Shown one piece after another: positions 60,054 through 64,000 of a stretch of 64,000 nucleotides of DNA. A program made the position numbers and the translations under genes. The notes beneath the pieces were generated by a model that was not told where the DNA came from, did no database searches, and saw nothing but the letters and a program-made list of their open reading frames with translations. Positions within the stretch are counted from its first letter, which is position 1. Every line of letters starts with the position of its first letter. Source of the stretch: Zoogloea oleivorans (GTDB lineage Bacteria > Pseudomonadota > Gammaproteobacteria > Burkholderiales > Rhodocyclaceae). Location of the stretch: the NCBI RefSeq assembly GCF_008107625.1, contig NZ_SDKK01000002.1, positions 159,756-223,755 of the forward strand. The letters run 5' to 3'.

Positions 60054-62011
60054 AGCCGCTGCTCCCCCTGTTCCAAGGCCGTGATCCGGTAGACGAACAC
60101 ATCCTCCAGCGAGGGCGGGCGCGGTGTCACGCTGGCGAGCCCGATGCCGCGGCCGGCGAGGATGGTCTGAATCTCGCGCGTCGCGGTGTGCGCATCGCGG
60201 GCAAACAGATGGATGTGCCGGCCGAACAGCGCCACCCCCGCGAAGCCCGCCTGCTCCAGCAGCGCCATGGCGGCCAGCGGCCGGTCGGTGGCGACCTCCA
60301 GCAGCTCGCCGGCCTCCTCGCGCAGGGCCTGCTTCAATGCCGCGGGCGGGTCGTCGGCGACGATCCGTCCGGCGTGCATCAGGGCCAGGCGGTCGCAATG
60401 CTCGGCCTCGCTCATGTAGTGGGTGGTGATGAGGATGGCGACCTGCTCCACGCGGGCGAGATGGACGAGGATGTCCCAGAAGCGGCGCCGGCCGATCGGG
60501 TCCACGCCGGAGGTGGGTTCGTCCAGGAACAGGATGCGCGGCCGATGCACCAGGGCGCAGGCGAGCGCCAGGCGCTGGCGGATGCCCAGCGGCAGGCGGC
60601 CCGCCAGCTGCCGCTCGCGGCCCGTAAGCCCGGTCAGCTCCGCCACCTGTTCGATGCGCTCGCCAGCCGCGTGCCGCGCTACGCCGTAGATGCGGGCATA
60701 GAGGCGCAGGTTCTCCAGCACGCTCAGGTCCTGATACAGGGAAAACGCCTGGGAGGTGTAGCCGATGCGCGCCTTGATCGCCTGCGCGGCAAAGTGCATG
60801 TCGGCCCCGGCCACCCGCCCCTCGCCATCGCTGGGCGGCAGAATGCCGGTGAGCATCTTGATCAGCGTGGTCTTGCCGGCACCGTTGGCGCCCACCAGAC
60901 CGAAGATATCGCCCTGATGGACGGTGAAGCTCGCGCGATCCACGGCACGGAAGCCGTCGAAATCCCGCGTCAGATCCTTGGCGAGGATGGCGACATCGTC
61001 GCCAGGCGGATCGCCGTCGCCGGCCCGGGGTTTGGCAACGACCCTCTCCTCGACCAGCCGCTGCCGGCGCAGGAGGGCGACGAAGGCGTCCTCGAGATCG
61101 GGCGTGGTGGCGTGCAGGTCCCGCAGAGACAGTCCCTTGAGGAGCCCGGCTACCGTGCCGACGGCGGCTTCGGGCGCCGCGTCGTCCACGAACACCCGCA
61201 GCCGCGGCCCCACCGACTCCGCCTGCGCAAGGCTGGCCTGGATGCGGTCCAGCGCCTCCACCTGCGGCTCGGCCTCGAGTTCCACCACGCTGCCCGGCGT
61301 CCGGGCCCGGATCGCATCGGGTTCGCCGCTCGCAAGCACGCGCCCGCCGTGCATCAGGGACAGGCGGTGGAAGCGCTCGGCCTCGTCCATGTAGGCGGTG
61401 GAGATCAGGGCGGTGATGCCTTTCTCGCGCAACAGCTCGGCGAGGATGGCCCAGAAATCCCGGCGCGAGACCGGATCGACACCGGTGGTGGGCTCGTCCA
61501 GGACGATGAGCTCCGGCTCGTGGATCAGGGTGCAGACGAGGCCGAGCTTCTGCTTCATGCCGCCGGAGAGGTGTTTCATCGGCCGGCCGGTGAAGCGGTC
61601 GAGCCGCGTCATGGCCAGGAGCTTCGCCTTGCGCGCGGCAATCTCTGCGGCCGGCACGCCGCGCAGGCGGGCGAAAAAGTCGATGTTTTCTTCCACCGAC
61701 AGCTCGGGATAGAGGTTGAGGCCCAGGCCTTGGGGCATGAAGCCGAGCCGGCCCTTCACCCGCTCGGCCGCCGCCTCCGAATCGATGCGGATGCCGAACA
61801 TTTCGATCGAGCCCTCCTCGAAGGCGAGCACCCCGGCGACGGCCTTCATGAGGCTGGACTTGCCGGCGCCGTCCGGCCCGATGAGGCCGTAGATTTCACC
61901 GCGCCGCACCTCGAGATCGACCCCGGCGACCGCCGCCTGCCGGCGATAGCGCTTGCCGAAACCCTGCACCCGGACGGCCGGCGCGGGCGTTAGCGGCGCG
62001 GCTTCGCCCAT
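60050..62011 (-). CDS. Twin ABC ATPase of exporter (RbbA/YbhF-like)
   Basis: A 653-residue protein with two fused ABC domains and no membrane helices. Domain 1 has GPDGAGKSS, LSGGMKQKLGL and LIVLDEPTTGVDP. Domain 2 has GANGAGKTT, a degenerate signature RLPLGIRQRLALA and ILFLDEPTSGVDP. Both have C-terminal extensions of about 80 residues typical of drug-export ATPases (TPDLEDAFVALL; RPPSLEDVFVYRI). It powers the two permeases. Its MGEAAP start lies within the end of the HlyD gene (22-base overlap) with a GAGGACA site. Confidence 0.9.
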   Translation of the reverse strand: MGEAAPLTPAPAVRVQGFGKRYRRQAAVAGVDLEVRRGEIYGLIGPDGAGKSSLMKAVAGVLAFEEGSIEMFGIRIDSEAAAERVKGRLGFMPQGLGLNLYPELSVEENIDFFARLRGVPAAEIAARKAKLLAMTRLDRFTGRPMKHLSGGMKQKLGLVCTLIHEPELIVLDEPTTGVDPVSRRDFWAILAELLREKGITALISTAYMDEAERFHRLSLMHGGRVLASGEPDAIRARTPGSVVELEAEPQVEALDRIQASLAQAESVGPRLRVFVDDAAPEAAVGTVAGLLKGLSLRDLHATTPDLEDAFVALLRRQRLVEERVVAKPRAGDGDPPGDDVAILAKDLTRDFDGFRAVDRASFTVHQGDIFGLVGANGAGKTTLIKMLTGILPPSDGEGRVAGADMHFAAQAIKARIGYTSQAFSLYQDLSVLENLRLYARIYGVARHAAGERIEQVAELTGLTGRERQLAGRLPLGIRQRLALACALVHRPRILFLDEPTSGVDPIGRRRFWDILVHLARVEQVAILITTHYMSEAEHCDRLALMHAGRIVADDPPAALKQALREEAGELLEVATDRPLAAMALLEQAGFAGVALFGRHIHLFARDAHTATREIQTILAGRGIGLASVTPRPPSLEDVFVYRITALEQGEQRL

Positions 62012-63099
62012 GGGGTGTCCTCGCGCCAACGGATGATGGCATCGGCCGGCAGCCCCGGCGTGAGGCGGTGCTCCGGGTTTACATCCAGATACAGCTTGAC
62101 CGCATAGACCAGCTTGACCCGCTCGTCCGGTGTTTGCACCTCCTTCGGCGTGAACTCCGCCCGCGCGGCGATGTAGCGCACCGTGGCGGGGAACGGCCGG
62201 TCGGGGAAGGCGTCGGTGTACACCCGCGCCGGCAGCCCCAGGCGCACCTTGCCGATGTCCTTCTCCGGCACATAGGCCTTGAGATAGAGGCGGTCGAGAT
62301 CGACGATGTCGAAAAGCGGCGCACCCGCGCCGACCACCTCGCCCGCATTCACCAGACGCTGGGTGATGATGCCGTCGGCAGGCGCGACAATGGCGAGATC
62401 GGCGAGCACGCTCTCGGCCTCTTTCAGCGCGGCCCGCGCCTGATCGAGCTGGGCGGCCAGGGCCTTCACTTCATCCTTTCTGGCGCCCAGCCGTTCATCG
62501 CCCAGACGCGCCTGGGCGAGCTGCCTTTCCGCCACGCGCACGGCCTCTTCGGCCGAGCGCGCCTGGTTGGCCGCGACCTCGGCGGCGAGCGCCATCTGCT
62601 CGTAACGGTGCCGATCCACCGTTCCCGCCTCGGCCAGCCGGCGGAAGCGTTCGGCATCCCGCGCCGCCTGCTCCGCGCTGGAGTGGGCCGAGGCGAGCTG
62701 CGCGCGGGCATGGGCGAGGTTGGCCTCGGCGGTCTGGATCGCCAGGGGCAGGTCCTTGCGCGCGACTGCGAGCGCCGTCTGCGCCGCCCGCCATTGCGCC
62801 TCCATGGCGCTTGCCGCCTGGCGGGCCTGATCGAGCCTGGCGCGGACCTGGGCATCGTCCAGGCGGGCGAGCACCTTGCCCTTCTGCGTGCTATCCCCTT
62901 CGCGGGCAGGGAGATCAGCCACCTTACCCGGCATCTTTCCGGCGACGGCATAGTGATCGCCCTCGATACGGCCGTTGGCTTGGATCAGTCCATCAGGCAG
63001 CGGCGGCGTGCGCAGCCAGAACCACCAACCCGCGACGGCGAGCAGGGCCAGCACGGTCAATCCGGAAACGAGCCCAACGAACGGGATGTTCTTCTTCAC
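61990..63099 (-). CDS. HlyD-family periplasmic adaptor (membrane fusion protein)
   Basis: A 369-residue adaptor starting at GTG behind GAGGGAGC. Residues 3-28 form a membrane anchor (GLVSGLTVLALLAVAGWWFW). A lipoyl half-motif follows (VAGKMPGKVADLPAREGDST), then a long coiled coil rich in Ala/Glu/Arg (about 75-215), the second lipoyl half (VLADLAIVAPADGIITQRLV) and a beta-barrel. It links the inner-membrane ABC transporter to TolC. It lies 13 bases after the TolC-type gene. Confidence 0.9.
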   Translation of the reverse strand: MKKNIPFVGLVSGLTVLALLAVAGWWFWLRTPPLPDGLIQANGRIEGDHYAVAGKMPGKVADLPAREGDSTQKGKVLARLDDAQVRARLDQARQAASAMEAQWRAAQTALAVARKDLPLAIQTAEANLAHARAQLASAHSSAEQAARDAERFRRLAEAGTVDRHRYEQMALAAEVAANQARSAEEAVRVAERQLAQARLGDERLGARKDEVKALAAQLDQARAALKEAESVLADLAIVAPADGIITQRLVNAGEVVGAGAPLFDIVDLDRLYLKAYVPEKDIGKVRLGLPARVYTDAFPDRPFPATVRYIAARAEFTPKEVQTPDERVKLVYAVKLYLDVNPEHRLTPGLPADAIIRWREDTPWAKPRR

Positions 63100-63112
63100 G
63101 CTGGCTCCCTCT

Positions 63113-64000
63113 CTAAAGATCGCCCACGGCACGCTTCAGTCGCAGTCCAGCCAGCGCGGCGTCATAGTGCGCGGCGGCGTGATTGGCCTCGCTGTTGACG
63201 CGCAGGGTTTCGGCGTCCAGCACCTCGGTATGGGTGGACAGGCCGTTGGCATAGCGGTCGCGCACCACGCGCAGGTTTTCCTCGGCCTGGTCGATGGCCG
63301 AGCGGGTGACCTCGATGCGCTTTCCCGTTTCCTCCACGTCGAGCCAAGTCTGGCGCACCTGCAGGGCGACCACCGAGGCGAGCTCCTCGCGCTGCTCCGT
63401 CAACGCTGCCGCCTGGCGCTCGACCGCGCCGGCGCGGTGACCGGCCACACCGCCATCGAACACGTTCCATCGGGCTCCCAGGGTGACCATCCACTGCCCT
63501 TCATGCACCTGATAGCGGTTTTGCTGGTAGCCATAGCCGCCGGACAGCGCAATCTGCGGACGATTTTCTCCGCGCACGGCTGCCGCCTGATGGCGTAAGG
63601 CCTCGATCTGTCCGGCCAGCGCGGCCAATTCGCTGCGCTGGACGAGCGCCCGCTCGGTCAAGCGCGCCAAGGGTACCCGACCCGCATCGGGGGCCAGTTC
63701 ATCCAAGCTGACGGCCTGGTCAAGCGGTCGCCCCAGCAGCCGGTTGTAGGCCGCGCGGGCCAGATCCAGGGCATTGGCCGCCTGCAGGGCCTTTTGCCGT
63801 GCATCGGCCAGGGCGACCCGCACGGAGAGCAGGTCGCTCCTGGCCACCATGCCCTGCTCGTGCAGGTTTCCCACATCGCGAGCATGGGCCGACAGACTCT
63901 CGACATGGCTTTCGGCGACCTTCAGCATCCGGCCGGCGCGCAGCCCGTTGACGTAGGCATCGGCCACGCGCAGCTTGAGGTTCTGCACGTCGGCCGTCTC
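63113..64000 (-). CDS. TolC-family outer-membrane efflux protein, N-terminus beyond the right edge
   Basis: The frame is open to the last base, so the start lies outside. The visible 295 residues show TolC-type helical hairpins: RVADAYVNGLRAGRMLKVAE, NLHEQGMVARSDLLSVRVAL and VRDRYANGLSTHTEVLDAET, with beta-strands GGYGYQQNRYQVHEGQWMV between them. It is the outer-membrane exit duct of the exporter encoded downstream on the same strand. Confidence 0.88.
   Translation of the reverse strand, partial: ETADVQNLKLRVADAYVNGLRAGRMLKVAESHVESLSAHARDVGNLHEQGMVARSDLLSVRVALADARQKALQAANALDLARAAYNRLLGRPLDQAVSLDELAPDAGRVPLARLTERALVQRSELAALAGQIEALRHQAAAVRGENRPQIALSGGYGYQQNRYQVHEGQWMVTLGARWNVFDGGVAGHRAGAVERQAAALTEQREELASVVALQVRQTWLDVEETGKRIEVTRSAIDQAEENLRVVRDRYANGLSTHTEVLDAETLRVNSEANHAAAHYDAALAGLRLKRAVGDL

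Overview
The window reads as a chromosome segment of a GC-rich betaproteobacterium, most likely of the Rhodocyclales (Azoarcus/Thauera/Zoogloea-like). This inference rests on the overall gene content: a phasin with two PHB depolymerase-type esterases, PEP-CTERM exported proteins with -24/-12 (sigma-54) promoters, a SMUG1-type uracil-DNA glycosylase, and a biphenyl/alkylbenzene upper pathway carried on an integrative element. No search was run; all family calls are from reading the proteins.

1-8.9 kb: a truncated HD-GYP protein, a small membrane/4Fe-4S operon, an ADP-ribosylglycohydrolase-like protein lacking its metal ligands, a Lon-type AAA protease, an intracellular PHB depolymerase-type esterase and the phasin gene. 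9.0-17.1 kb: a compact two-armed cluster, one arm reading left (DUF350 membrane protein, SPFH/SHOCT protein, double zinc-ribbon/DUF4178 protein, small Gly-rich membrane peptide, AdoMet decarboxylase) and the other reading right (membrane-anchored spermidine-synthase-like protein, exported FAD amine oxidase-like protein, alpha/beta hydrolase). Overlapping stop/start codons tie much of it together; it is the best candidate here for a poorly described system, apparently polyamine chemistry at a membrane. 17.1-33.8 kb: a hybrid histidine kinase, an ABC-F ATPase, a duplicated pilZ/PEP-CTERM module, yebC, a secreted depolymerase, a HerA-like ATPase, SMUG1, AmpG, trmB and thiG/thiS.

33.9-about 54 kb: an integrative element begins beside tRNA-Gly(CCC), with a P4-type integrase carrying an unusual C-terminal domain, three regulators, and then a leftward catabolic operon: bphS-like GntR regulator, bphA1, bphA2, a small membrane protein, bphA3, bphA4, bphB, bphC, bphH, bphJ, bphI, bphD, a TodX/FadL porin and a second meta-cleavage hydrolase. 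Together these import an aromatic hydrocarbon, dihydroxylate it, open the ring in meta position and reduce the side chain to pyruvate and acetyl-CoA. The operon is visibly more AT-rich than its surroundings, except the bphI-bphJ pair, so it looks mosaic. It is bounded upstream by IS66 debris interrupted by a decayed recombinase-in-trio (RIT) element.

54-57.6 kb: HxlR regulator, then three frameshifted genes (YtfG-like, DODA-type dioxygenase, DUF5519) and an intact Old Yellow Enzyme. 57.7-64 kb: an exporter operon (TolC, HlyD, twin-ATPase ABC protein, two ABC-2 permeases), cut by the right edge.
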